From Brevibacillus sp. DP1.3A (lineage in GTDB: Bacteria; Bacillota; Bacilli; Brevibacillales; Brevibacillaceae), in the NCBI RefSeq assembly GCF_013284245.2, contig NZ_CP085876.1, positions 3,269,001 through 3,333,000 of the forward strand: a stretch of DNA of 64,000 bases, written 5' to 3'. Both the position numbers and the translations under genes were made by a program. Position 1 is the stretch's first letter; each line of letters begins with the position of its first letter. Positions 7,702 through 15,830 of this stretch are shown piece after piece. Below the pieces are notes generated by a model, which made no database searches, was not told the origin of the DNA, and saw nothing but the letters and a program-made list of their open reading frames with translations.

Positions 7702-8410
7702 GTGTTGCTTGAAGTGGTTCTGGGTGCCCCAGCAAAAATCCTTGACCAACAGGTACCCCAAGTGCCAAAGCGACAGATAAGTCCTCCGGCTCCTCGATTC
7801 CTTCCAGTACAAGCTGCGTTTGATCCTGGCAGTATTGGACGAAAAGTGAGACGAGCTTTTGCTTATTCGGCAGGGAGGACAATTGCTTACCGAAGTACCT
7901 GTCGAGCTTAACGATATCTGGTTCATACTCCACGATCTTTTTTAATGACGCGGCACCCGAGCCGACATCATCTAATGCGATCAGGAATCCATGCTGACGC
8001 AACTCACGTATTTTTTGCCCCAACAATCTTATCTCCCACATCTTGTCTTCTTCATTGGCCTCGTTGATTTCCAAGACAATTCGACTGTTCCACGATCCAA
8101 ACAAGCCCTCGGTAATAAACGATAGGAAAGCAGGGTTCAACAACGTAGAAGGAAACACATTGATGAACAAGAGCGGAACATGATCGTGAAAAGGCACACT
8201 TGTAAAGTATGATTCAATAGCTTTTTTCATCGACAACGTATCCAATTCATACAAGTGTCCTTCTGCACGAGCCTCTCGAAAAAGAAATTCTGGTGAGTAA
8301 TGTGTAGAGGAGCGAAGAAGTGCTTCGTACCCGAAAAATTGTCCTGTAGTCAAATGCACCAGGGGCTGAAAAACAGGATATGGTGGTTCCTTTGCCAATG
8401 CGACGTTCAT
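7688..8410 (-). CDS. EAL-domain c-di-GMP phosphodiesterase
   Basis: A 240-aa protein that is one EAL domain with no sensor. Key motifs are present: YEALLR near 28 (EAL), FINVFP (metal-binding Asn), VLEINE, ALDDVGSG (loop 6, usual DDFGxG), IVKLDR (catalytic Lys), LEGIEE and QGFLLG. All metal and catalytic positions are conserved, so hydrolysis of c-di-GMP to pGpG is likely. It sits 5 kb from the diguanylate cyclase whose own EAL half has decayed, so it may supply the opposing activity. It ends in the shared terminator and is divergent from sodA. Confidence 0.9.
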   Translation of the reverse strand: MNVALAKEPPYPVFQPLVHLTTGQFFGYEALLRSSTHYSPEFLFREARAEGHLYELDTLSMKKAIESYFTSVPFHDHVPLLFINVFPSTLLNPAFLSFITEGLFGSWNSRIVLEINEANEEDKMWEIRLLGQKIRELRQHGFLIALDDVGSGAASLKKIVEYEPDIVKLDRYFGKQLSSLPNKQKLVSLFVQYCQDQTQLVLEGIEEPEDLSVALALGVPVGQGFLLGHPEPLQATQKRR

Positions 8411-8634
8411 GGAATCATATTCCTTCCTGCACCAAAGATTTGACTTGAAGCAAAATTTTTTCCTTTAGGAAAAATAAGTTGTGGATATTTTACAACATAG
8501 CAGTGTTGTTTGCAATGCAAGCTTCCTACGTGATTTAATTTTGCGTTAGAGAAACAAATTTGGGTGTGTACAAAATATTTTTCATCTTGTAAACTAGGCT
8601 TGTAACCGTCAATCAAGATTGGAGGAGATAGGAA
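8411..8634. promoter_or_regulatory. Divergent control region, EAL gene and sodA
   Basis: The region holds two perfect inverted repeats: TTTTTCCT-TT-AGGAAAAA (8457-8474) and ACAACA-TAGCAG-TGTTGT (8492-8509). Both suit regulator binding. The -10/-35 elements are not clear. The sodA ribosome binding site GGAGGAGA is at about 8621. Confidence 0.4.
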
Positions 8635-9249
8635 ATGGAAGCCTTTACGTTACCGGAACTGCCATATCGCTATGATGAGCTGGAACCTTACCTGGATGCG
8701 AGAACGATGAAAATTCATCACGGAAAGCATCATGCAACGTATGTGGCCAACTTAAACAAGGCCCTAGAAAACGACTCGCAGTTCAGGAATGCTTCGGTCG
8801 AAGAACTAATCAGTAACTTAGAGGATATCCCGGAAGACATTCGCATGGCAGTTCGAAATCATGGGGGCGGGCATTATGGACACAGCTTGTATTGGTCGAT
8901 CATGAGTCCGACTGGCGGCGGGAAACCAACTGGGGATATTGCGAAAGGAATCGACAAGTATTTCGGAAGTTTTGAGGAAATGAAGGATGAATTGACAAAA
9001 GCAGCTGTCAGTCGTTTCGGATCAGGATGGGGATGGCTTGTAGTCAATGGAGACAAGCTGGAAGTGACGAGCACGTCCAATCAGGATACTCCTTTTATGG
9101 AGAAGAAAACGCCCATATTGGTCGTAGATGTGTGGGAGCATGCGTATTACTTGCAGTACCAAAATAAACGCCCTGATTTTGTCTCGTCGTGGTGGAATGT
9201 GGTCAACTGGGAGGAAGTCAACCGTTTGTATAACGAAGCAATCCTCTAA
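8635..9249 (+). CDS. sodA: Superoxide dismutase, Mn/Fe type
   Basis: A 204-aa cytoplasmic enzyme converting superoxide to O2 and H2O2. The four metal ligands are seen: H28 ([12 protein letters not shown]), H83 (GHSLYW), D165 and H169 (DVWEHAYY). Length and the [15 protein letters not shown] opening are typical. One oddity is GHSLYW where most family members have NHSLFW: the residue before the ligand His is Gly instead of Asn. The start follows GGAGGAGA. A possible Fe-S regulator follows after 13 nt and is probably co-transcribed. Confidence 0.95.
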   Translation: MEAFTLPELPYRYDELEPYLDARTMKIHHGKHHATYVANLNKALENDSQFRNASVEELISNLEDIPEDIRMAVRNHGGGHYGHSLYWSIMSPTGGGKPTGDIAKGIDKYFGSFEEMKDELTKAAVSRFGSGWGWLVVNGDKLEVTSTSNQDTPFMEKKTPILVVDVWEHAYYLQYQNKRPDFVSSWWNVVNWEEVNRLYNEAIL

Positions 9250-9262
9250 GGCAGGTCCATCA

Positions 9263-9922
9263 ATGAACAGACACGCGGTCTATTTTCAAGAACAGGAAAA
9301 ACGTCGAGAAATTTTGGTGTTGCTTAAGAAGCGTCGTTCGCTCGATGTCCAGGAACTGTCAAAGTATCTCGGCATAACCAAAGTCGCGGTGCGTAAGCAT
9401 TTAGATGTCTTGCATAGGGAACGGTATATCGAATCTCGAATCGTTCGTCAACGAACAGGCAGACCAGCCTATGCGTATCATCTAACGAATACTGCTGAAC
9501 AGTTATTTCCGCGTCACTACAGCGATTTGGCTACAGAGCTGGTGGCGGGCATTCAGGATTTATACGGGGAAGCTTTCGTTGATCAATTATTTGAGAAGCG
9601 GATGGCACGGATGTTACAAAACTATCGGGAGGCAATGAGAGGGCAAGGTTTTGATCAGCGGGTGAAAACGTTGGCGAGCATACAAAATGAAGAAGGATAC
9701 ATGCCTCACTTGGAAAAAATCAGAGATGGTTTGTATACGCTTGAAGAAGCAAATTGTCCTCTCCTACAAGTAGCCATTCGCTATCGCCAAGCATGTCAAT
9801 GCGAGCTTTCCTTGTTTGAGTCGCTAGTAGACGCGCATGTAGAGCGTACGTCGTGTATGACGGAAGGACAAGTGAAATGCTGTTACCTGATAAAAGAAAA
9901 GCTCAGCCATGAAGAATCGTAG
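9263..9922 (+). CDS. HTH regulator with Cys-rich C-terminus, SufR-like
   Basis: A 219-aa protein from the ATG at 9263. The first 75 residues form a winged helix (RREILVLLKKRRSLDVQELS, ITKVAVRKHLDVLHRERYIE, wing RTGRPAYAYHLT). The C-terminal part has Cys in the pattern C-x12-C-x-C, then SC and CC further on (NCPLLQVAIRYRQACQCELS; MTEGQVKCC). The C-x12-C spacing and the overall layout recall SufR, which binds a 4Fe-4S cluster and represses iron-sulphur assembly genes. The partnership with sodA suggests redox or iron sensing. Both the family assignment and the cluster are inferences from the Cys pattern. Confidence 0.75.
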   Translation: MNRHAVYFQEQEKRREILVLLKKRRSLDVQELSKYLGITKVAVRKHLDVLHRERYIESRIVRQRTGRPAYAYHLTNTAEQLFPRHYSDLATELVAGIQDLYGEAFVDQLFEKRMARMLQNYREAMRGQGFDQRVKTLASIQNEEGYMPHLEKIRDGLYTLEEANCPLLQVAIRYRQACQCELSLFESLVDAHVERTSCMTEGQVKCCYLIKEKLSHEES

Positions 9923-9928
9923 TGAGTA

Positions 9929-9960
9929 AGACATCCGTTACAAAGGCGGATGTCTTTTTG
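9929..9960 (+). terminator. Terminator of the sodA operon
   Basis: GACATCCG/CGGATGTC, an 8-bp stem, is followed by TTTTT. Confidence 0.9.
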
Positions 9961-10287
9961 TTGTTTGTTGAATTTAACCCGTATCAGGTGAGTACGTATA
10001 TTTGGCCAACACTTGACTTGTTTGAAACGATTGAATTCCCATTTGTGGAGAGGATTGAGGTCGTATTTGCCGTCTTTTACTTGTTTTACCTTCTGTTCAT
10101 CGGTCCATCCTCATTTGAAGCCTTCCGATCGTCATTGCATAAAGCCAGAAACAGACCGGAAAAAGATAAGCAGCCACCAAACCCATCTGTCCTCCCCACT
10201 TTTGCATGCTATTAACCTGATAAAAGGTTGTTTCGATTCTTCTCTCGATCATGCTGGTAACATCAGGGTGTTTAGGACAAAATCGCA
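9961..10287. pseudogene. gerAB-like germination permease relic, partly inverted
   Basis: On the + strand 9967-10095 reads EFNPYQVSTYIWPTLDLFET, then IEFPFVERIEVVFAVFYLFY, which resembles the late membrane segments of GerAB permeases (proline-rich turn, PTL-x-LF, hydrophobic E-R-x-E helix). On the minus strand 10097-10210 reads MQKWGGQMGLVAAYLFPVCF, then WLYAMTIGRLQ and a stop, like the last GerAB membrane helix. The two halves abut in opposite directions, so the 3' end seems to have been inverted. Next to it is a gerAC C-terminal fragment, which supports the identity. Confidence 0.5.
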
Positions 10288-10512
10288 ATGGAGAAGGCGA
10301 TAGCTGTGGTGATGAAACAAAATATGGAAGGCGTCATTGCCAAGCTCCAGAAAAAACAAGTCGATCCGATTGGGTTGGGCAAATATGCTCGTGCCTATGC
10401 CTATGCCGAATGGAAGAAAGTGGAGGATGACTGGGGCAGGGTATTTTCCAAAGCAAAGGTAACGATTCATCCTGAGGTCAAGATTATAAGAGTTGGAGTG
10501 TTAAAAAAGTAA
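10288..10512 (+). pseudogene. gerAC (germinant receptor lipoprotein) C-terminal relic
   Basis: The 74 residues match the last part of Ger(x)C proteins: a helix (AVVMKQNMEGVIAKLQKK), then DPIGLGKYARAYAYAEWKKV, then EDDWGRVFSKAKVTIHPEVK and a final I-R-V-G strand. In Ger(x)C this is the conserved D-x-x-G-F/L-G ... W-x-K-x-x-D-x-W ... F pattern. The signal peptide, lipobox and first 300 or so residues are absent. It is a fragment, although a GTG or ATG start could in principle express it. Confidence 0.7.
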
Positions 10513-10648
10513 AGGACAACGGCTTTCGCGGTTTTTTCGGGAGAGGGTTGTTCTTTTTTGTCATGGGAAGACGAATTGTTAAGCGAAAGGGCAAGTGTCT
10601 ATACAACCAGACGGGCGATCACGTATGGATAAAGGGAGGAGTATTTAA

Positions 10649-11524
10649 ATGGAATGGAGTGAGGACATGCCGAACGACAAAAAAAATCCTAAGAATAGAA
10701 GACCAATTCTTAACCAGCGCGGCGCTTTGCAAAAGTCGAGAGCATCACTTCCGCTCCTCTTTGTCGCACCGAAGGAACAGAAGCAACTTCAGGAAGCTGC
10801 CGTGGATAAGCAGAAAGTGTATCGCTCCAAGAAACCAAAGCGGAAACGAAACCAGGCACCTCAGGCTCCGGTGAATCAGACAGCTACCGAACAACTCTCT
10901 CCGCAGTCCGTTGCTCCCACCTCCATGGATGCCAAGGATATTACGCAAGAAAACAACAGTGCTCAAGAAGAACTGATTCAAGCAAAAGTAGTCTACGTGG
11001 AACGTACGGGTCAATCGTTCATGCAAGTTGCTTTCCTAGAAGAAATTTGGGAAGTAGAGTGGGTCCATTCCTTATGTGTGCCTTGGAAGCTTGATTGGAA
11101 AGAGGTGGAATACCAAAGTAAGATCGATGTTCAGCACGTTCGCCACGATGATAGCAAAAAAATTGTTTGGCTGTCAGGTGAGTTGGAAATCAAGGGTTTG
11201 GGAGTCATTGTCCATTCGGAAAAATTAGAGCATGAAACGATTCGTATTCCATTTAACTCGACAGTATTACGACCATCCTTACCGATAGCAAATGTAGGAA
11301 CAAACGCAATTCTCCTCACAGCACCAGCTTGTCCGATGAATAGATGGGTAGAGACAGGGGACTGGCAAATCAACATCACGGCAGATCCACTTACTCATTC
11401 GCAATCAGGATGGAAGGAGTTCAGCGGCTTAGCAACCATTAGCGGTCGTGTATGGTGGTATCGGAAGCAGCTGGTTCCCGTTCCGCCTCCATACATAACG
11501 AAAAAGGTAAACAGTCTTTTCTAG
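10649..11524 (+). CDS. Hypothetical protein, possible spore coat or exosporium protein
   Basis: A 291-aa protein, ATG 8 nt after GGAGGA. Residues 1-105 are basic and low complexity (KNRRPILNQRG, RSKKPKRKRNQAPQAP) and probably disordered. Residues about 110-290 form a beta-rich domain with many Trp (VWLSGELEIKGLGV, PFNSTVLRP, GRVWWYRKQLVPVPPPY). It has no signal peptide. The next gene, 99 nt downstream, resembles SPOCS-type spore surface proteins, and this protein has a similar strand pattern (V-x-L-S-G-x-L-x-I), so I infer a spore outer-layer role. Not recognised by name. Confidence 0.55.
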   Translation: MEWSEDMPNDKKNPKNRRPILNQRGALQKSRASLPLLFVAPKEQKQLQEAAVDKQKVYRSKKPKRKRNQAPQAPVNQTATEQLSPQSVAPTSMDAKDITQENNSAQEELIQAKVVYVERTGQSFMQVAFLEEIWEVEWVHSLCVPWKLDWKEVEYQSKIDVQHVRHDDSKKIVWLSGELEIKGLGVIVHSEKLEHETIRIPFNSTVLRPSLPIANVGTNAILLTAPACPMNRWVETGDWQINITADPLTHSQSGWKEFSGLATISGRVWWYRKQLVPVPPPYITKKVNSLF

Positions 11525-11623
11525 AAAAAAGGGCAGATAACGCTTGGCATCAGCCAAGTCGTTATTGAATCTAGTCCATATAATGTAAAGAGAGTTAGGT
11601 GGCTGATAAAGGAGAGAGTAAAA
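11525..11623 (+). promoter_or_regulatory. Hairpin and possible mother-cell sigma factor -10
   Basis: An imperfect hairpin ATAACG-TTGGC-ATCA-GCCAA-CGTTAT (11537-11565) lacks a T run. CATATAATG at 11577-11585 is close to sigma-E/K -10 boxes (CATANNNTA); no convincing -35 is seen. A ribosome binding site AAAGGAGAG precedes the next ATG. Confidence 0.3.
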
Positions 11624-12385
11624 ATGGGTATACATGGCGATGGCTGTAAATGTGGCCAAACTCAAGTTACGAAAAATAGCTGCACGGTAGAAAACGCACG
11701 TATGTTCGGAATGGCTTCAACCGAAACCACTTTTCCTAGAACGATTAAAGTACCTGTAACGTTGGCAGAAACGGCTGCTGTCGTATGTGTGGAGGCTAAT
11801 GTCCATTTGGAGAGGCCTGCACTGGAGATCATTCGGGTATTAAAGAGTGTCATTCTAGAGCAATGTGAGCTAGTTCCCACATTCAGCCCGTTGTCTGCAA
11901 AGTTGTTTGTCAGTGGTTTTATTCGGAAACATATCGAGTACACCACAGTCGATCAAGTAACGGGAACTGCTGTATGCGGTGATGTACGACATACAACGGC
12001 GCTGATACCATTCGATTTCTGTACGGATCTGACCTTTCCGGCTACAGGACCGACTTTGCAACTGGCCCCAGATTTCGAGTCACACGGCGAATATTTGAAT
12101 AAATCGGGTCATGCGGCAAAGATTAACGTAGGTTTGTTCGGCAACCGAAAAGTTTACAACGAGAGACCGTTTTGTGAGCTGTTATTCGCGGAATTCACCG
12201 AATTAGACATCGGTTTGGAAAGTAAGCGTTGCAAAGACACAACCAAAACATTCTCGACCGTCCGTGAAAAAATCGTCCTGCGCATTGGTCTGAAGGTTTT
12301 GCAAGATCAACAAGTTCCGATTCCAACAACACCACCACCAAAACCGACATTTCCGCCACCTTGTCCTCCTAAGAAAAAATGGTAG
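11624..12385 (+). CDS. SPOCS/CsxC-like spore surface protein
   Basis: A 253-aa protein with no signal peptide. It has a Cys-containing N-terminus (GCKCGQ, KNSC), two beta-rich repeats centred on KVPVTLAETAAVVCVEANV and AKLFVSGFIRKHIEYTT (the SPOCS/DUF3794-like V-x-G-x-I-x-K/R-x-I-x-Y pattern), and a Pro-rich tail (PIPTTPPPKPTFPPPCPPKK). SPOCS domains occur in spore coat and exosporium proteins of Bacilli and Clostridia; CsxC of Brevibacillus laterosporus has a similar layout. The spread Cys residues suggest cross-linking. A strong terminator follows. The spore location is inferred from the family pattern. Confidence 0.6.
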   Translation: MGIHGDGCKCGQTQVTKNSCTVENARMFGMASTETTFPRTIKVPVTLAETAAVVCVEANVHLERPALEIIRVLKSVILEQCELVPTFSPLSAKLFVSGFIRKHIEYTTVDQVTGTAVCGDVRHTTALIPFDFCTDLTFPATGPTLQLAPDFESHGEYLNKSGHAAKINVGLFGNRKVYNERPFCELLFAEFTELDIGLESKRCKDTTKTFSTVREKIVLRIGLKVLQDQQVPIPTTPPPKPTFPPPCPPKKKW

Positions 12386-12407
12386 TACACAACAACACAA
12401 AATCTAT

Positions 12408-12452
12408 GAGACTGTCCAGAAGCGAAACTGCACTGGATTGTCTCTTTTTTTA
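12408..12452 (+). terminator. Terminator of the SPOCS-like gene
   Basis: GAGACTGTCCAG and CTGGATTGTCTC pair with one mismatch and one G-U, followed by seven T. Confidence 0.85.
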
Positions 12453-12576
12453 TTCAAATTGAAGAAAGCGATTACACAATACAGCTTGGGACTGATAGAA
12501 AATACATCTTTGGAACAAATTGCTTTTACCGTAACCTTTGCACAATGGGTGTCAGAAAACAGGCAGCGCTTTATTC

Positions 12577-12618
12577 AACCTCTATTTCGTTCTTGGAACC
12601 AAGAACGAAATAGAGGTT
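12577..12618. repeat. Perfect 20-bp inverted repeat with 2-nt spacer
   Basis: AACCTCTATTTCGTTCTTGG, AA, then its exact reverse complement. No T run follows, so it is not a typical terminator. Such a near-palindrome may be a mobile-element footprint or a cruciform-forming site. Confidence 0.8.
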
Positions 12619-12632
12619 TCGGCTTCCGACAA

Positions 12633-12660
12633 GGGTTGTCAAACAGACAATCCTTTTTTC
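12633..12660 (+). terminator. Probable terminator
   Basis: GGGTTGTC-AAACA-GACAATCC (one G-U) is followed by TTTTTTC. No gene is visible just upstream on this strand. Confidence 0.55.
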
Positions 12661-12714
12661 TGATTGACTCTGTACGTAACTACAGCCTTTATCATAACGA
12701 TTGAGGAGGAAAAT

Positions 12715-12914
12715 ATGGATGGGTTGACCATAAAGCGTTATGCTGTTCCAAATGCGAGGTCGTCATACATAACAAGCTGGAACAGAGCGTCGAAGGCGAA
12801 TTTGAAGAGAAAACGAAGGCATATGGGATTGAAGCATTGCCAGCGGTGATGATGGATGGAAAAGTAGTCGATATGGCAAGAGTGAATGCGGGGCTCAAAA
12901 CATATAAAAGATAG
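12715..12914 (+). pseudogene. Frameshifted thioredoxin/glutaredoxin-like gene
   Basis: The ATG at 12715 follows TGAGGAGG and starts MDGLTIKRY. The frame then must change by one base to read CCSKCEVVIHNKLEQSVEG, and later YGIEALPAVMMDGKVVDMAR, ending at TAG 12912. The CSKC redox motif and the cis-Pro (ALPAV) followed by M-D-G-K-V-V are typical of small thioredoxin-fold proteins. One base gained near 12740 would restore a 66-residue or so protein. It is either a recent pseudogene or a sequencing error. Confidence 0.65.
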
Positions 12915-12959
12915 CCCTACACCTTGCAAAAGCAAGTTAGGTGAAGGCTATCTTTTTTT
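12909..12959 (+). terminator. Terminator of the thioredoxin-fold gene
   Basis: AGATAGCC/GGCTATCT closes a long hairpin with an inner CTTGC-AAAA-GCAAG stem, followed by seven T. It overlaps the stop codon. Confidence 0.9.
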
Positions 12960-13144
12960 CAGAACTTCGTGCTGATGTCGCTCACTTGGAAGTAGCAAAA
13001 TTTGAAAGGAGAAATGAACATGACAATACGAGGGGGGAATAGATATAACGCCTAAATTTGGAAAATTAACAATTTTATGAGCTTTCATCTTATACATTTA
13101 ATTATATAATTACATAAAAACCAAATGTTACCAGGAGGGGTTTT

Positions 13145-15658
13145 ATGAAAAAATTCTCATTTTTTCTTCTTATTATCATATTTTTCACATCTATCTTTAT
13201 AACTCCAGATCTTACCTATGCCAAACAATTGCCTATAGCTCAAAACAATATTACAAAATTGGTTATTCATTCTTCAATCAACAAACTTACGATTCGAGGC
13301 ACTCCTAATGCTAGCTCTATAGATGCTAATTTAACAACTATAAATAATCTTGATAATATAGACTTTAACTTAACTCAGGATAAGGATATCGCATATTTAT
13401 CAATAAATCGAAAAGTTGATAAAAAAGAAATAATAGATTTATTAGTTACTTTGCCGCCTAGCTTACATATCGAAATTATTGATAAAAAAAGCATCCTGGA
13501 ATTATATGATCTTTCTGGAGAAATATCTATTACTGATAATGAAGAAGACATTTATATTGAAAATACAAGTAATTTATCAATAAAAGACAAATCAGGGAAT
13601 ATAAAAGTCAATAATAGTAACCTCTTGGATGCTCCAAGCTCAAATCAAATAGTAGATATAGAGGATGGCTCTGGTAGTATTGACTTAAGAAATATTAATA
13701 GTTCCATAAAAATAGTAGATAGATCCGGCGATGTTCTTGTTAACAGAGTCCATGGTAATGTTGAGATTACAAATGATGCTGGTAATATAGATGTTAATAA
13801 TGTGAAACAAAAAGTCATTATTGATGATGGATCCGGTGATATAAATGTAGAAAGAGTTGGGGACTTAATTCTTAAAGAAACTGGATCTGGAAACATAACC
13901 TATGATAAAGAACTACCTATCTCTTCCCCCTCCCTTAGACTTAGTTCAATGAGTAATAGGTATGAGGGCATTTATATACAAAAAGATGGTGGTGAAAAAA
14001 CGCCATTTCATTCACCATCACCAATTGATATAGAACCGAATTCAAACGTAGTAATTTCTATTTCAAACTATAAAAATTCAACATTTGATAATTTTCATTT
14101 TGATACAGACTCAAGTTCACTTATCCCTAGTTTAATTAGAAATATAGGGGAAGGCGCCTCAGTTACTATAAATATTGATAATAGCGCCAATGTAGAACTT
14201 TTAAATACTCTTATTGTAGGAGAAAAAAACTACGATGAAAATGATAATATTATTGAAGATACATCTTCTATAGAGCCAGCTTTTATTAAAGATTTAATAA
14301 TTGGGACGATTGCTTCTAAAAGTAGTGTAAACGTAAATATCAATAATTCAGCAAATGTTACTTTAGCTAATAATGACTCTACATTACATATTGGGGGTGG
14401 AAGTTTGATTGAAAGTGTTATAAACGTACTTTCTGATTCAGGTTCCACAACTATTAACTCTGAAGAGATTAATGTGAATATTTCGAATAGCGCTAACATC
14501 AAATCAAAATCAGGTACAGATATGGGAATAGTTAGAATATATAAAGGGCAATTCATTAATGAAATTATCGATGGAAGAGTGATTTCGAATAGTAAAATAA
14601 ATCTCAATATTGAAAAATCTAGTAACGTATCATCAAAATCAATTACCATTATTGATGGTGAATTAATCGATGAATTAATTGACTCTGAAGACATTAACTC
14701 TAGTGCAATTGAAGTGAAATTTGTTGATACTGGAAACGTTAATGCACTGACTAAGGTAGAAGTAAAAGATGGTGAACTTATTGATGAACTACTTGATATG
14801 GAGAATATTTACACTTCAACTATAAATGTGAATTTGTTAAGGACTTCAAATGTTACTAGTCCCATATTATCTGTTTATGAAGGTGAGTTAATTGATGAAA
14901 CCTTAGATGGTGAGGGATATTATACTTCAAATATTCTAATAGATTTTAATGATTCTTCAAATTTTTATGGAAAACAGTTGTTTATTGAAGAAGGTGAACT
15001 AGTTGACGAGGTAATCGATAGTGAAATTTCTAATGCTTCTACAATAAAAATAAATCTGAACAATACTAGTAATATAGATTGTGAAGAATTAAAAATTATC
15101 GAAGGGGAACTTATTGATGAAACGGTGGATATTGAGGATGATTTTACCCATACAGTTATGGATCTTACCATGACCTCATCAGCTAAGGTTTCTGGAAATA
15201 AACTTGAAATTATTGGTGGCGAATTAGTTGATGAGATAGTAGATGCAGCTAATGGTATACGAAGTAGCGTTAATATTTCGATAAATGATACAGGAAATTT
15301 TGACAAAAAGGGGTCTCAACTTAGCGAGGTTCTCATAACAGATGGTGAATTAATGGATGAAATTTTAGATGTAAGTGAGTCTATTTCTATATCAACTGGA
15401 AATGTAAATATTGAATCAACAGGAAATGTCACTTCTGATAAAGTTATCCTTACAGCTAGCCAATTAATGGATGAAATAGTTGATGGACCTTATGTCGGGG
15501 GAAGTACGCTTAATGTAAATGCTACCAATTCAGCTAACGCAAAGACACCTTCGTTAACCCTTCTAGGTGATAGTATTTTACTACCTCCCATTGATATTGA
15601 TTCTATAGAACGATCAAATATTATGTATCATGTAAAAAATTCTGGAGTTCACATATAA
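13145..15658 (+). CDS. AT-rich secreted repeat protein, DUF4097-like adhesin
   Basis: An 837-aa protein, ATG after AGGAGGGG. Signal peptide 1-27 (KKFSFFLLIIIFFTSIFI, then TYAKQ). Residues 40-260 look like the DUF4097 beta-solenoid: short strands with G-x-I/V (DGSGSIDLRNIN, DRSGDVLVNRVHGNVEI, DGSGDINVERV, GSGNITYDK). Residues 330-820 hold about nine repeats of 37-42 residues, each with a G-E-L-I/V/M-D-E-x-x-D core at codon positions 14546, 14657, 14771, 14882, 14993, 15104, 15218, 15344 and 15458, alternating with N-x-x-S/T-x-N-V strands. It has no LPXTG or membrane anchor. The GC content is visibly far below the neighbours, which suggests acquisition by transfer. Upstream, 12960-13042 reads an unassigned closed frame (RADVAHLEVAKFERR). 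Function unknown; probably surface or secreted. Confidence 0.75.
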   Translation: MKKFSFFLLIIIFFTSIFITPDLTYAKQLPIAQNNITKLVIHSSINKLTIRGTPNASSIDANLTTINNLDNIDFNLTQDKDIAYLSINRKVDKKEIIDLLVTLPPSLHIEIIDKKSILELYDLSGEISITDNEEDIYIENTSNLSIKDKSGNIKVNNSNLLDAPSSNQIVDIEDGSGSIDLRNINSSIKIVDRSGDVLVNRVHGNVEITNDAGNIDVNNVKQKVIIDDGSGDINVERVGDLILKETGSGNITYDKELPISSPSLRLSSMSNRYEGIYIQKDGGEKTPFHSPSPIDIEPNSNVVISISNYKNSTFDNFHFDTDSSSLIPSLIRNIGEGASVTINIDNSANVELLNTLIVGEKNYDENDNIIEDTSSIEPAFIKDLIIGTIASKSSVNVNINNSANVTLANNDSTLHIGGGSLIESVINVLSDSGSTTINSEEINVNISNSANIKSKSGTDMGIVRIYKGQFINEIIDGRVISNSKINLNIEKSSNVSSKSITIIDGELIDELIDSEDINSSAIEVKFVDTGNVNALTKVEVKDGELIDELLDMENIYTSTINVNLLRTSNVTSPILSVYEGELIDETLDGEGYYTSNILIDFNDSSNFYGKQLFIEEGELVDEVIDSEISNASTIKINLNNTSNIDCEELKIIEGELIDETVDIEDDFTHTVMDLTMTSSAKVSGNKLEIIGGELVDEIVDAANGIRSSVNISINDTGNFDKKGSQLSEVLITDGELMDEILDVSESISISTGNVNIESTGNVTSDKVILTASQLMDEIVDGPYVGGSTLNVNATNSANAKTPSLTLLGDSILLPPIDIDSIERSNIMYHVKNSGVHI

Positions 15659-15830
15659 TCCTCTCCCATCAAGGCACTCGGTTTATTATTCAATTACCTT
15701 ATTGATCCAGCGGGAGCGACAAACAAAATCCGTTTCGGGGCATAAACTCTCCGTTCTTAGGTAGTAGCGTTCACGCATTTCTTTTACGATTTTTATAAAA
15801 AGCGTGCGCTTGGAAGGAGAAGGATGTGCG

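Noticed and set aside
11537..11565. Terminator between the two spore-surface genes
   Set aside because: The hairpin has no T run and a bulged stem; read-through is more likely.
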